A DNA stretch of 52,145 nt from Candidatus Heimdallarchaeota archaeon LC_3 (GTDB lineage Archaea; Asgardarchaeota; Heimdallarchaeia; Hodarchaeales; LC-3), in the NCBI GenBank assembly GCA_001940645.1, contig MDVS01000083.1, forward strand, positions 1 to 52,145, written 5' to 3'. The translations under genes were made by a program, and so were the position numbers. The notes below the pieces were generated by a model, which saw only the letters and a program-made list of their open reading frames with translations, ran no database searches and was not told where the DNA came from. Positions 35,239 through 44,751 of the stretch are shown one piece after another. How positions within the stretch are numbered: the stretch's first letter is position 1; each line of letters opens with the position of its first letter.

Positions 35239-35979
35239 CTAACAATTCCGTTTGCGTTTTGTCATAGAAAGAATACTTACCAAAGCGAAGATTAATATTC
35301 CATACTCCCATCCGGGGGTGGTGGAAATTCTATCAGAGGATGTTATATGGCTCGATGTAGAGCTACTTATGTTATTTTCTTCTTGAACAAAACTAAATTT
35401 GGAGATTTCGTTATATTCTTTATGTTCATAGTTCTCATTCGAACTTTTTAACCACCCTGTGTGTAAATCGTAGATCCGTTCTTCAGTTATATTTATATTA
35501 GTATTACTATTGAACGCCGTAAAGGTAAACTTAACTTCAAGATCCGTTATGGTGTAACCGGGATCATTTGAATTATGATCAGTCCAAGCGGATTGATCAC
35601 CAGTTCTAGTTAAGAATTTACCCTTGAGTGGCTGGTAATCTTTATCAGATTGTGCCCCTGTCGAAAGATTGAATTCGATCCATTTAAAAAAGCAAGATAT
35701 AAATATGTCTTCTTCAAAACAGGCTTTATCCTTTTCAAGAGCATCATATCCTGTATAATCCATCCTAACCCCATTGGCAGTAAAGGATTCGATAATTACC
35801 TTTACGGTAAATTGTTGTTCTTTTCCTTCTTCTAGTAACGTCAACGTGTATACTTTTGTATCACCAGTCTTAACGTTGAATTTAAGTCCATCATTTGCTT
35901 TTATTTTGATAGGAGCAACTATAAAACTAACCATTAACAGTAATAATGTAATATTTATAATTTTTCTAAAATTTGGCAT
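35239..35979 (-). CDS. Surface protein with signal peptide and PGW-type C-terminal anchor
   Basis: 246 residues: signal peptide (IINITLLLLMVSFIVAPIKI), a beta-rich exported domain with a Cys pair (DKACFEEDIFISCF) and NIT sequon, a Ser/Thr stalk (SSSTSSHITSSD), then TPGWEYG followed by a membrane helix and KRKRNC. The PGW-helix-basic ending resembles archaeal C-terminal sorting signals of the PGF-CTERM or Asgard CTERM type, which are cut and lipid-anchored. No enzyme motif seen. Confidence 0.75.
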   Translation of the reverse strand: MPNFRKIINITLLLLMVSFIVAPIKIKANDGLKFNVKTGDTKVYTLTLLEEGKEQQFTVKVIIESFTANGVRMDYTGYDALEKDKACFEEDIFISCFFKWIEFNLSTGAQSDKDYQPLKGKFLTRTGDQSAWTDHNSNDPGYTITDLEVKFTFTAFNSNTNINITEERIYDLHTGWLKSSNENYEHKEYNEISKFSFVQEENNISSSTSSHITSSDRISTTPGWEYGILIFALVSILSMTKRKRNC

Positions 35980-36127
35980 TGCTAATACTCATTCTTAAAT
36001 TAGGTTAAGTGATTTTTGATAGTGTAAAAAAAAATCAATTAATTGCTTTTAGACTTGTTCAAATAAAGACAAAGCTTATGATGAATATATTTGTCATAAC
36101 ATTAAAAAATTTAATTATAATAAATGA

Positions 36128-36292
36128 CATCAATCAATATCAATTACGCCAAAAAGGCTCAATTATTGGGACCGCGATTTATTAATAGCTGGGAACATGA
36201 GAGCTAATGGTATTAAACATATTGTAACTAATAATGATAAGCATTTTAAAAATATTGACGGATTAGAACCAATAACCTATAAAATATCTTAA
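36128..36292 (+). pseudogene. PIN-domain (VapC-like) C-terminal fragment
   Basis: The frame contains RDLLIAGNMRANGIKHIVTN followed by NDKHFKNIDGL, the classical end of a VapC-type PIN domain (D-x-L-I-A, then TNNxxHF). The first two-thirds, including the N-terminal Asp and Glu, are missing and there is no start. It is a remnant of a second toxin gene close to the intact vapBC. Confidence 0.7.
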
Positions 36293-36325
36293 TATTGGAA
36301 CTCAATCAATTTTTTGGTGATTTAA

Positions 36326-37080
36326 ATGAAAATAAGCAAACTCAGAATGGTTTCAAAATTTATCAACTCTTTTTTTTTAGAATCATTAAAAGAAGGTGGT
36401 ATCTACCGGGTACACCAGAAATAACAGTTGATGAATTATTTGATCGCATAAATACTAATCAAACTCCTTTAATAATTGATACTCGAGACAGAAAGGAATA
36501 TGATGGAGCAGATGGAGCATATAAAACTACTGGACATATACCTAATTCTAGCCAATACCCATAATGAAATTAGCAGAAAAATTAGATGATCTAGAAGAAT
36601 TTAAGGAACAAGAAATAGTAACACTATGTCCGGGAGGGGGAAAGTCATTGGTAGCTGTTGAAATAATGAACAAAGCTGGATTTAAAGATGTAAAGAGCTT
36701 AAAAGGAGGAATTTGGTTATTGGAGAAAAAAGGTTATCCAACCATTAAATCTGAAGATAGTAAAATAGAAAAAAGTGAATCTAAGACATTTGAAGAAAAA
36801 AGAAACAGAAATAGCAGGAACCTACCCCTCGCATGAAGCATATAAAGATGAAATACACTTTACTGTTGATGCACGTGGGTTCAGCTGTCCTATACCAATT
36901 TTAAAATCCAAGAAAACTTTGAAGACATTGAAAATGGGTCAGGTGTTAGAAATTCTAACCACTGATCCGAGTAGTCTACGTGATATTCCTGCTTGGGCTA
37001 TAGCTACTGGTCAGGAACTCTTAGTCTCCGAGGAACGCGGTTCTAACGGTTTTCGTTTTCTTGTTAAACGAATGAAATAA
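36326..37080 (+). pseudogene. Rhodanese-TusA fusion broken by three frameshifts
   Basis: The intact ancestor starts at the ATG at 36326 (MKISKLRMVSKFINSFFLES). A rhodanese domain follows (EITVDELFDRI, LIIDTRDRKEYDGADG, GHIPNS) with the active-site loop TLCPGGGKS, then a linker and a TusA domain (FTVDARGFSCPIPILKSKK) whose CPIP Cys carries sulfur. The frame must be repaired at C2 36406-36407 (plus one), C3 36558-36560 (plus one) and A6 36796-36801 (minus one). Such proteins relay persulfide sulfur for tRNA thiolation or sulfur metabolism. As written, a separate TusA product from an in-frame internal start could still be made. Confidence 0.8.
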
Positions 37081-37398
37081 AAAAAAATACTAAATTTTTA
37101 ACAGATTTAATTAAAGTAGTTGTATTTTCTGTACTAATAATCAAATAACCAAGAAACTTGTCTGATGAATTTAAAGAACAGAAAATCAACTTAGAAACTT
37201 AACCATTAAAAACAAAAATATTTATTAAGGTTGACCTTAAACAGGAATAACGAGGAATAATTTTCAAGTCTTAGAATTGTTTTTCAATAAACAATTGCTG
37301 AAAGAATTTTATAACTAAAAATGTTAAAACAATATTTCCAATTATGCCTTCAGGAAGAATGTAATCCCTGGAGTTTCTTTCATGGGGAATGATTAACC
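37081..37398. other. Gap upstream of the TPR-nitrilase gene
   Basis: AT-rich with no visible gene. It must hold the promoter for the gene at 37399. A tract ATATTTATTAAGG near 37218 could be a TATA-like element, but this is weak. Confidence 0.3.
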
Positions 37399-39837
37399 AT
37401 GAAATTGATTGATAAAATCACAGATCCGATTGCTAAAAAAAAGATCTTAATTTTACTTCAACAATGGAAGATGGAGGAAGCTGAGGAAGAAATAGAAAAA
37501 TTAGAGAGCGTTCAATTGTTAGCGGGAAAAATAATTTTAGCTGAAATGTATACCATGCTCTTCAAAGGTGTCAAAACATTAAGTTTATTGGAAAATGCTC
37601 TTTCAGAGACTATTCAAATAGGAGATTCATTTTTAGAAGGATTAGTAAGATCCAGCACTATTTGGGCATTGATCTGGCTTAATCAATCTGAACGAATTAA
37701 AAAGGAACTTTATGATTGGGATGAAGCATTTGATCGTTTGAAAAACACAGATTCCACACAAATCCAGTTATGGGAAAGCAATTTAACTTTTGCGAAAGGA
37801 TTTCATCAATTACAAATAGGATATTTAGATCAAGCAATTCAAATGATTGAGTTAAGTATCGAACAAGCCAAAGAACTGGGGGGAAAATCACATATTGCTG
37901 TACGACTCGGATGGCTAAGCACGGCGTTTGTTCAGCTAGGGGATATAAATTCAGCTCAAAAAACAGCTTTAGAAGGTTTAAAAATTGCTGAATTGATTGA
38001 AACTAAAATAATGGAATCAGGGCCTTTATTCACTCTAGGAATAGTAGAAGCAAGGAAAAATAATTTTGACAATGCCTTAGAACGATTTCAACAAGGTTTA
38101 GATGCGTTTAGACATATACCAATTAATTCACAAATGACTTCTTCCCCATTACTTTGGATGGGGAAAATTTATCATAGAAAAGGAGATCTCAAGCGTGCTT
38201 ATCATTATTTATCAGAATGTTTGAAATTAAGAGAAGATATTAGAGAAGGAGGAATCGAAAACCTCTCTAGGATATTATTTGAATTGATTCATCTCAGTAG
38301 TGACATGGATTCTCCAGCACAGGTTCAGAAATATTTAAACCAATTAAACAGCCTCAATGATTTGGCTACTAACCCCCTAACAACTAAACGATATCTAGTA
38401 GCGGAAGCATTTGTCATTAAACAGGAGACACGATTACATCAACGAATGAAAGCTTATGATTTATTTAGAAAAATTTTGAACGAAAATATTGAGGATTATG
38501 ATTTAACTGTCTTTGCTATTTTGAATTTATGTGAATTACTTGTACTTGAAATAGACAGTACAGGGGAACAAGAACCCTTAAGAGAATTAGAAACTTTATT
38601 ACAACAACTTGTGGAATTAGGTTATAAAAATCAGGCTTATGACTTGGTGATTGAGGTTTTATTACTACAATCAAAAGTCAGTTTAATTGAAAAGAATGTA
38701 GAAAAAGGTAAATCTTTCTTGGAACAAGCTATGATTATGGCCAAAGATAAAGATCTTTCCTATGTAATTTCAAAGATTACCCAAACACAGGAGAACCTCA
38801 ATACTGAAGTAGAAAATTGGGTTAATTTAGCAGATAAACATCAAGTAGAGAGACAACGGCGTGAAACAGACGAGCTTAAGAAATTGATTTCCGGTACACT
38901 TCAAAATGTTCTTACACAAGAACCGAGCCAAATTTATGGAGATTTGGGATTCAAAGCAAACAAAAAATACCAACTTATCTTCAGAGATCTACGTAAAGAA
39001 CAATCAGTATTTCAAAAAAACACCTGTAGGATTGGTATTGCTCAAATTGGTTTGTCTAAAGAAAGTGATATCCTGAGTGAGTTCTATGAAGAAATACACC
39101 CCGGATTGTTTGGATTTAAGAAAGAAAAGTTAGATACAGTAAGATTATTGGTAAAAAATATGGTGGATCGCGCTCATTCAGAGGGGGTAAATATCTTGCT
39201 CTTCCCAGAATTAACTGTCGATCTTAACTATAACCAATTAGTTGAGGAGATCAAACAATTATCCAAGAATTATAATATGTACATCATTCCAGGAAGTTAT
39301 CACAATCGCGAAACTAAACGTAATATTAGTGTAGTAATCAATCAAGACGGAATTCTTTGGGAACAAGAGAAACATATTCCTGCTTCGATCATGTATGAAG
39401 GTCATAGGCTTACTGAAGGTATTGATATAGGATCTGTTCCCAGAAAGACGATTATTTGTGATACAGAATACGGAAGAATGGTTATTGTAATTTGTCGTGA
39501 TTTCCTAGATATGGATTTAAGAGTAGAATTAAAGAATTTCGAACCCCCTATCGATCTCATCTTTAATTTAGCTTTAACTCCAGTAACTGCGGATTTCAAA
39601 GCTGCTCATTTTGATGCGCGGAGATCAATTTATGCTTATTGTTTCTTTGCTAATGTGGCCGAATTTGGAGATTCTTTTATTTACACTCCAGAAAAAGAAC
39701 GTACAGAGTTATCAATTCCTTCCGGAAAGGAAGATCTGATTTACAAAGATGTTGATCTCTTCAAATTACGCTCTGAAAGAAAAAAATGGGAATTAAAACA
39801 AAAAAAAGAGAACTCGTTTATCCAAAGTACAAGGTAG
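37399..39837 (+). CDS. TPR repeat-nitrilase (carbon-nitrogen hydrolase) fusion
   Basis: 812 residues. Residues 1-~490 are tandem helical TPR-like hairpins (for example QAIQMIELSIEQAKELGG, TALEGLKIAELIETK, NALERFQQGLDAFR). A charged linker leads to a carbon-nitrogen hydrolase domain from about 545 with the complete triad: Glu604 in FPELT, Lys658 in QEKHIPA, and Cys699 in VICRDF. Nitrilase-family domains hydrolyse amides or nitriles through a Cys thioester. The TPR half probably recruits a protein partner and may regulate the enzyme. No signal peptide, so cytosolic. ATG start. Confidence 0.85.
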   Translation: MKLIDKITDPIAKKKILILLQQWKMEEAEEEIEKLESVQLLAGKIILAEMYTMLFKGVKTLSLLENALSETIQIGDSFLEGLVRSSTIWALIWLNQSERIKKELYDWDEAFDRLKNTDSTQIQLWESNLTFAKGFHQLQIGYLDQAIQMIELSIEQAKELGGKSHIAVRLGWLSTAFVQLGDINSAQKTALEGLKIAELIETKIMESGPLFTLGIVEARKNNFDNALERFQQGLDAFRHIPINSQMTSSPLLWMGKIYHRKGDLKRAYHYLSECLKLREDIREGGIENLSRILFELIHLSSDMDSPAQVQKYLNQLNSLNDLATNPLTTKRYLVAEAFVIKQETRLHQRMKAYDLFRKILNENIEDYDLTVFAILNLCELLVLEIDSTGEQEPLRELETLLQQLVELGYKNQAYDLVIEVLLLQSKVSLIEKNVEKGKSFLEQAMIMAKDKDLSYVISKITQTQENLNTEVENWVNLADKHQVERQRRETDELKKLISGTLQNVLTQEPSQIYGDLGFKANKKYQLIFRDLRKEQSVFQKNTCRIGIAQIGLSKESDILSEFYEEIHPGLFGFKKEKLDTVRLLVKNMVDRAHSEGVNILLFPELTVDLNYNQLVEEIKQLSKNYNMYIIPGSYHNRETKRNISVVINQDGILWEQEKHIPASIMYEGHRLTEGIDIGSVPRKTIICDTEYGRMVIVICRDFLDMDLRVELKNFEPPIDLIFNLALTPVTADFKAAHFDARRSIYAYCFFANVAEFGDSFIYTPEKERTELSIPSGKEDLIYKDVDLFKLRSERKKWELKQKKENSFIQSTR

Positions 39838-39997
39838 GATAATCTAATTAATAAAAATTCTTTCAAAAGGAAGTAAGTTGCTTAGCATCAGAAAGCTTCG
39901 AATTAAACAACTTAAAATACAAAATAATTAAAATTATTATGAAAAATATAATAATATATTATAATCTACTATAATAATTTAAAGATGGGAGACAACG

Positions 39998-40093
39998 ATG
40001 CTTAAATTTCTTTCAAAAATCTCTTCTTCGGATATTTCACCAAATTGTTTCGATCCATTTATAACAAAAGGGCTGAATATTTACATCCCATAA
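39998..40093 (+). CDS. Possible 31-residue leader peptide
   Basis: An ATG frame (MLKFLSKISSSDISPNCF...) ends 50 bp before the coiled-coil gene and is preceded by GGGAGACAACG. It might be a short leader frame or chance. The rest of 39838-40143 is very AT-rich, with a perfect 12-bp AT palindrome at 39951-39962. Confidence 0.25.
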   Translation: MLKFLSKISSSDISPNCFDPFITKGLNIYIP

Positions 40094-40143
40094 ATTAGGG
40101 ACTAGTTCATAAATTTCATAAAGACCTCTACTTCTCGGTACTT

Positions 40144-40833
40144 ATGTCTTTTTTTTCCACATCCAGCCCTGAGGAAGAAATGGGCTCTCTTGAAGAACGT
40201 GAAGCTCATATAAGCGCTATTATCTCCTATCTTGGTGTTTCAACCATTGGTGAACTCATCTGGGTACAACGTGCTCTGGAGCGAAATTTTCAAGAAAAAC
40301 ACCTTGATTCTGCTAATAAGGATGTTAATATTTATGAGAAGAAGAAACAAGAAATTGAAAAATTACTTAACGATCATCAATCTATGATTTCTAATATAGC
40401 CAATTTACAGGATGAAAAAGAATCAGTTCAGAAACAAATGGAAGGTCTCAAAACAGATCTTTATACACTTTCATCTGAAAAAGAAGAAATCATATTTGAA
40501 CGTGACTTACTTACGGAAGAATTACAGAGAATTGGAAGACTCTATGAAGGTTTAACAGGTAAACAAGCAAGTCAGGAGGATTTAAAAGGTGTTTTGAACA
40601 TTTATATTACTCTAATGGAAGACGTTTTCTCTGGTAGGGCTCATTTCAAAGTTTTGTCCATTATTCATGGTGAAAAAGAAACTTGGAAGCGAAATGAACT
40701 AGTAAAAAGTTCAGGTATTTCTGAAATCAAACTCAGATCGGTCCTTGGTGATTTAGTTAGAGCAAATATGATTGTGTACGATGAAGAAAAGGCTAGTGTA
40801 AAACTGATTAAACGCCTTTCTGCATTAGATTAA
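40144..40833 (+). CDS. Coiled-coil protein with C-terminal winged helix
   Basis: 229 residues: an N-terminal helical region (SLEEREAHISAIISYLG), a long coiled coil (about 60-130, EKKKQEIEKLLNDHQSM...), then a helix-turn-helix-like segment near the end (FKVLSIIHGEKETWKRNELV, SGISEIKLRSVLGDLVRANM) that looks like a winged-helix domain. It could be a DNA-binding regulator or an ESCRT-type winged-helix/coiled-coil adaptor; I cannot distinguish these. ATG start. Confidence 0.6.
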   Translation: MSFFSTSSPEEEMGSLEEREAHISAIISYLGVSTIGELIWVQRALERNFQEKHLDSANKDVNIYEKKKQEIEKLLNDHQSMISNIANLQDEKESVQKQMEGLKTDLYTLSSEKEEIIFERDLLTEELQRIGRLYEGLTGKQASQEDLKGVLNIYITLMEDVFSGRAHFKVLSIIHGEKETWKRNELVKSSGISEIKLRSVLGDLVRANMIVYDEEKASVKLIKRLSALD

Positions 40834-41229
40834 AGGTAGAGGAAACTGATATTCAAATCTTCACTGATTTTTTCTTTACAAATTGGACAGGCCCCTTTTA
40901 TTTTCAACCCTCTAGGAAGATTCATGAAAAAATAAAGTTTAAAATTACTCTTATTTAGGGTTGTTGAAATGAAATAGAATTTAAATCGTATTTTTTCATT
41001 TATTCTCTTTCTATTGAATAAAATTTATCCTCAATAGTACAAAAATTTCTAGATAGCTTTTTAAATGTCGACAAAATCATACATGTATAAAATTAAACCG
41101 ACATAAAAAATATTTACTCAGTAATACCGTTCTACTTAACCCTGATAATAAAGTAATTATATTATCATATTGAAATCCTAATCTAAGAAAATTACTAACA
41201 AAAAATAACATTGAAAAAAGTGATTTAAT
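40834..41229. other. Gap before the Mrr-like gene
   Basis: AT-rich. A minus-strand frame of 31 codons at 40830-40925 contains one CPIC knuckle but is too short to call. The promoter of the downstream gene run is expected here. Confidence 0.3.
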
Positions 41230-41643
41230 TTGTTACAAATAGGCATAAAAAATCAAAATATTATCTCTAATCAAGATTATTCTGATATACATCTAAAAAA
41301 ATTAGTATACAAGTTTCTAAATCAATCAAATTTTGAAATAAAAGAGAATACTACACTGGAAGGAGTTTCAGGACTTGAATATTCAGTTGATTTCTTTGTA
41401 AAAGCAAATGAGGTCGATGGATTACCAGCTAGAATGTTAGTAAAAGTATTAGATTTCAAAAAACCAGCTGGAACTGATGTAATAAATAAATTCGAAAAAA
41501 CTTCTAAAGATTGTAACGCAATGGGGCTAATTGTAAGTAACAAATTTTCAGCGCAAGCTATTTCACTAGCATCAAGAACAGATTCTCTTCTTTTAATGTC
41601 CCGAACCGAATTATTAACAATTTTTTCAACGGAAAAAGAATAA
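41230..41643 (+). CDS. Mrr-like restriction-endonuclease-fold protein
   Basis: 137 residues with the Mrr-type PD-(D/E)xK layout: an opening helix, LEGVSGLEYSVDFFVK with the conserved Asp, a strand, then KVLDFKKPAGTDVINKF and the strand GLIVSNKFSAQAISLA. The usual catalytic QxK/ExK on the second strand reads KVL here, so nuclease activity is doubtful unless the Lys has migrated (FKK). Mrr domains cut or sense modified DNA. Starts with TTG and opens a same-strand run with SLOG, methyltransferase, AlaX and TPR genes. Confidence 0.65.
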   Translation: MLQIGIKNQNIISNQDYSDIHLKKLVYKFLNQSNFEIKENTTLEGVSGLEYSVDFFVKANEVDGLPARMLVKVLDFKKPAGTDVINKFEKTSKDCNAMGLIVSNKFSAQAISLASRTDSLLLMSRTELLTIFSTEKE

Positions 41644-41766
41644 ACTCTTAATTCTTATTTTTTCACTATTTTTCTATCAATTTTGTCAATTTCAAGTAGA
41701 AATTAATACTAAGAAATCTTTTTTTATAAATGCCTGAAAATACCATTGATTAACAAAATGGTTTAG

Positions 41767-42363
41767 ATGATCAATTTGGAAACGCGATATTCGATAGATG
41801 AAATAAAATCAAAATATAATCCAATAATAACAGTGTTTGGTTCTTCTACATGTAACGAAAATTCAAAATTATATGTTTTAGCTAGTAATATAGGAGAAAT
41901 AATAGCAAAGAATGGATATACTACAGCAAGTGGGGGGTATACCTGTGTTATGTCAGGAATAGCCAAAGGATCAACTAAAAATGGTGGAAGGTCAATTGGA
42001 ATAACTACAGATGAAATCACCTCTGTTAAACCCTCCAAATATTTAACTGAAGAATTTCGTGAATATACATTAATGTCCAGGCTAGAAATACTTATTAATA
42101 TTAGTGATGCTTTTGTTGTTCTTCCTGGATCAAGTGGTACACTCACAGAGCTTGCATTAGTTTGGGATAAACAAAAATTAGGTTTAATTCCTGTAAAACC
42201 ATGTTATTTAATAGGAAAAACATGGCACAAGATATTTAATATAATATTCAAAAATAATGATTCTCTTGTTAATAAAAGTCATTGGAAAAAGGATGAAGAA
42301 GTTGAAAACGCTTGTGTACTAATCAATGAACTCCATGACTTGAATAATGCATTAAAAAACTGA
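41767..42363 (+). CDS. SLOG/LOG-family nucleotide-binding protein
   Basis: The 198-residue Rossmann-like protein has TVFGSSTC near the N-terminus, SGGYTCVMSGIAKG, and the family signature VLPGSSGTLTELALVW (P120-E128). LOG enzymes are nucleoside-monophosphate phosphoribohydrolases, and the wider SLOG superfamily includes sensors or producers of nucleotide signals in conflict systems. Position between an Mrr-like gene (123 bp) and a DNA methyltransferase gene (20 bp) favours a role with these. The enzyme versus sensor question cannot be settled by eye. Confidence 0.8.
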   Translation: MINLETRYSIDEIKSKYNPIITVFGSSTCNENSKLYVLASNIGEIIAKNGYTTASGGYTCVMSGIAKGSTKNGGRSIGITTDEITSVKPSKYLTEEFREYTLMSRLEILINISDAFVVLPGSSGTLTELALVWDKQKLGLIPVKPCYLIGKTWHKIFNIIFKNNDSLVNKSHWKKDEEVENACVLINELHDLNNALKN

Positions 42364-42383
42364 CTAAAATAATTGTTATAACG

Positions 42384-44696
42384 ATGTTAAATTATAGAAG
42401 TGAATTTAAAGATCATGAAGAGACTAAAATTAATAGTGAATCATTTATTAATTTATTTGGTTCCTCATCTCAAATATTTAAAACTGGAAAAGAAATCTTT
42501 TTAAAAATAATACAATATTTTAACAAAGATAGTGTTGAATACAGAAATTTAATAATTATTAATCCCAATCTCAATGAAAATATTATAGCAATTCAACTGT
42601 ATTATATTTCAATTTTAAGGGGATTAATAATTGGTCTCCTTAAAATATCAAACAAATCTCTTGATGAGAAAAATTATGATTCAATAGTGAATATAAATGA
42701 AAAGAGTGAGAGTTCAAAAGAAATAATTTATCGAGATCTTATCTCTGAGATTGATCTAGTTAAACCTTTTCTTGAAAAGTGTTATAAGCAAAATAAAGAT
42801 TGGAATATGTCATATTTCAATATTTTATTCCATTTCGTCAATAATAAGGCATTTCTTAAAGAAATTTTAATCAACGATCTTTTTCAGCAATTTTATTTAG
42901 ATTTGTTTCCGGGATCGTTAAGAAAAAAACTAGCTGAAGTCTATACTCCTATTTGGTTGGCAAGACACATAGTAGATCAATCTTCATGGGGAACATTACT
43001 ATCTGAAAGAATTTTAGATCCATCTTGTGGATCTGGCACTTTCATTAAAGAATTTATTACTAAAATAAGAGAAAAACACGAAGAAACTACTAATACTGAA
43101 AAAATATTTGATTTCATAATTGAAAGCATTTTTGGATTTGATATAAACCCTATAGCCGTTTTTACTAGTAAGTTAAATTATCTTTTACATATCTTGGATA
43201 TTATTCCAGAAAATAAATCTTTTAATATTCCAGTGTTCTTAAAAGATGTTTTTAAAGCTGAACCTTCGATTGAATTGAAATTTGACCATATATTAGGAAA
43301 TCCTCCTTGGATTAATTGGGAAAATTTAACAGAATACAATAAAGATTTTCTAGCTGACATTTGGAATCAATACATTAATTCAAATTACACAGGAATGAAT
43401 TCTATGCTCGGTCATACGAAACAAGATATATCGGGATTATTCTTTATTAGAGTAGCTGAAAAATATCTAAATAATAATGGGAAAATCTCACTTATAATGA
43501 ATAAAAGTTTGATTAATGGAAAAGCGAATAGTTCTTTTAGAGAATACTTACTGCATGGAATGGAAAAAGAAAATTTATCAAAAAATGTTAGCATTATACA
43601 AATCGAAGATTTAGGTGCGTTTCAACCGTTTAAAAATGTAATAACATCCACAATTATACTCCACGGACAACAAGGTGTTGATAAAAAAGAAAATTTTCCT
43701 TATGTTAAATGGAAAGTTAAATCTAATTTGAATTTATCCTCTGTTGAAACTCTATCGATAAATAATTTCGAATTGGAATCAATCACTGCTGATTACATAA
43801 AAATAGGACCAGATTCAAATATTATTATCCCTAATTCGAAATTAAATATTAAATTAATAAATAGATCTTCGGAAAAATCTGAAAAATATTTTGCAAAAGA
43901 AGGAGCTAATACAGAAGGATTGAACGCAGCTTATTGGATAAAGGAAATAAAGGAGACAAATGGAAATTTAATTAAATTTTCTAATTATAATCATCGTCAA
44001 AATAAGAAAATTTATTTGAAACATGAAATTCCGATAGAAACAGACTTAGTATTTCCTTTAATAAGATCAGGGAATATAAGTAAATGGCTGTATACACTAG
44101 ATACTTTTATCATTTTTACAGCGAAATATTTCTTAGAAGAAATTCGAGAAGAGAAATATTTTAAAAAAAAGTATCCAAACACGTTAAAATATTTTGCCAA
44201 CATTAAAAAGGACTTAATTAATAGGAAGAGCTACATTGCTAAATCAAAAAATCTTCCATATTACATTATGTATGGTAATTCTGATATGATTTCAGACTAC
44301 AAAGTTTGTTGGAAAAGAATGGGAAAAAAAATCGAATCCGTTGTAATTGGAAAAGAAGATAATCTATTAATTGGTAAAAAAAGTCCAATTCCACAAGAAA
44401 CAGTTGTATATATAAATACTGGAAGTAACTTTGAAGAAGCACATTATCTGTGTTCAGTTATAAATTCAGAACTGTTTAATCATGCGGTAAGTGATATTAA
44501 AATACCTGGTACTAAAAGTTTTGGAACACCAGATATTCTAAACTATATTAATATTCCTGAATTTAAAGAAAAGAATAAAAATCACATTGATTTAGCAAAT
44601 AACTCGAAGTTAGCGCATAAAATTAAACTATCAGGAAAAAATACTAATAAAATTGAAGAGAAAAATAATGATTTAGTTAAAAAGATATTTTCATAA
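42384..44696 (+). CDS. N6-adenine DNA methyltransferase (Eco57I/PglX-like)
   Basis: 770 residues. A helical N-terminal domain of about 190 residues precedes a gamma-class adenine methyltransferase: motif I DPSCGSGTF (D212-F220), FGFDINPIAV, and motif IV GNPPW (G305-W309). A long C-terminal target-recognition-like region follows. It methylates adenine in DNA at a specific site. It lacks an obvious nuclease domain, so any restriction would depend on other genes such as the Mrr-like protein. ATG start. The architecture resembles type IIG/BREX PglX methylases without their other partners. Confidence 0.85.
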   Translation: MLNYRSEFKDHEETKINSESFINLFGSSSQIFKTGKEIFLKIIQYFNKDSVEYRNLIIINPNLNENIIAIQLYYISILRGLIIGLLKISNKSLDEKNYDSIVNINEKSESSKEIIYRDLISEIDLVKPFLEKCYKQNKDWNMSYFNILFHFVNNKAFLKEILINDLFQQFYLDLFPGSLRKKLAEVYTPIWLARHIVDQSSWGTLLSERILDPSCGSGTFIKEFITKIREKHEETTNTEKIFDFIIESIFGFDINPIAVFTSKLNYLLHILDIIPENKSFNIPVFLKDVFKAEPSIELKFDHILGNPPWINWENLTEYNKDFLADIWNQYINSNYTGMNSMLGHTKQDISGLFFIRVAEKYLNNNGKISLIMNKSLINGKANSSFREYLLHGMEKENLSKNVSIIQIEDLGAFQPFKNVITSTIILHGQQGVDKKENFPYVKWKVKSNLNLSSVETLSINNFELESITADYIKIGPDSNIIIPNSKLNIKLINRSSEKSEKYFAKEGANTEGLNAAYWIKEIKETNGNLIKFSNYNHRQNKKIYLKHEIPIETDLVFPLIRSGNISKWLYTLDTFIIFTAKYFLEEIREEKYFKKKYPNTLKYFANIKKDLINRKSYIAKSKNLPYYIMYGNSDMISDYKVCWKRMGKKIESVVIGKEDNLLIGKKSPIPQETVVYINTGSNFEEAHYLCSVINSELFNHAVSDIKIPGTKSFGTPDILNYINIPEFKEKNKNHIDLANNSKLAHKIKLSGKNTNKIEEKNNDLVKKIFS

Positions 44697-44751
44697 CTTA
44701 CTCATATTTTTGATTTGTAACAATAAATTACTTACAATAATCAAGTGATTC

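Noticed and set aside
36295..36564. TTG-started product MELNQFF... as the true N-terminus of the rhodanese
   Set aside because: The ATG at 36326 in another frame gives a more natural N-terminus (MKISKLRMVSKF) joined by a single-base repair.
39951..39962. Twelve-base perfect AT palindrome as an origin or operator
   Set aside because: It is low-complexity ATAATATATTAT sequence in a very AT-rich gap; such palindromes are expected by chance.
40830..40925. Minus-strand 31-codon frame with a CPIC knuckle
   Set aside because: Too short, only half a zinc site, and it overlaps the end of the coiled-coil gene.
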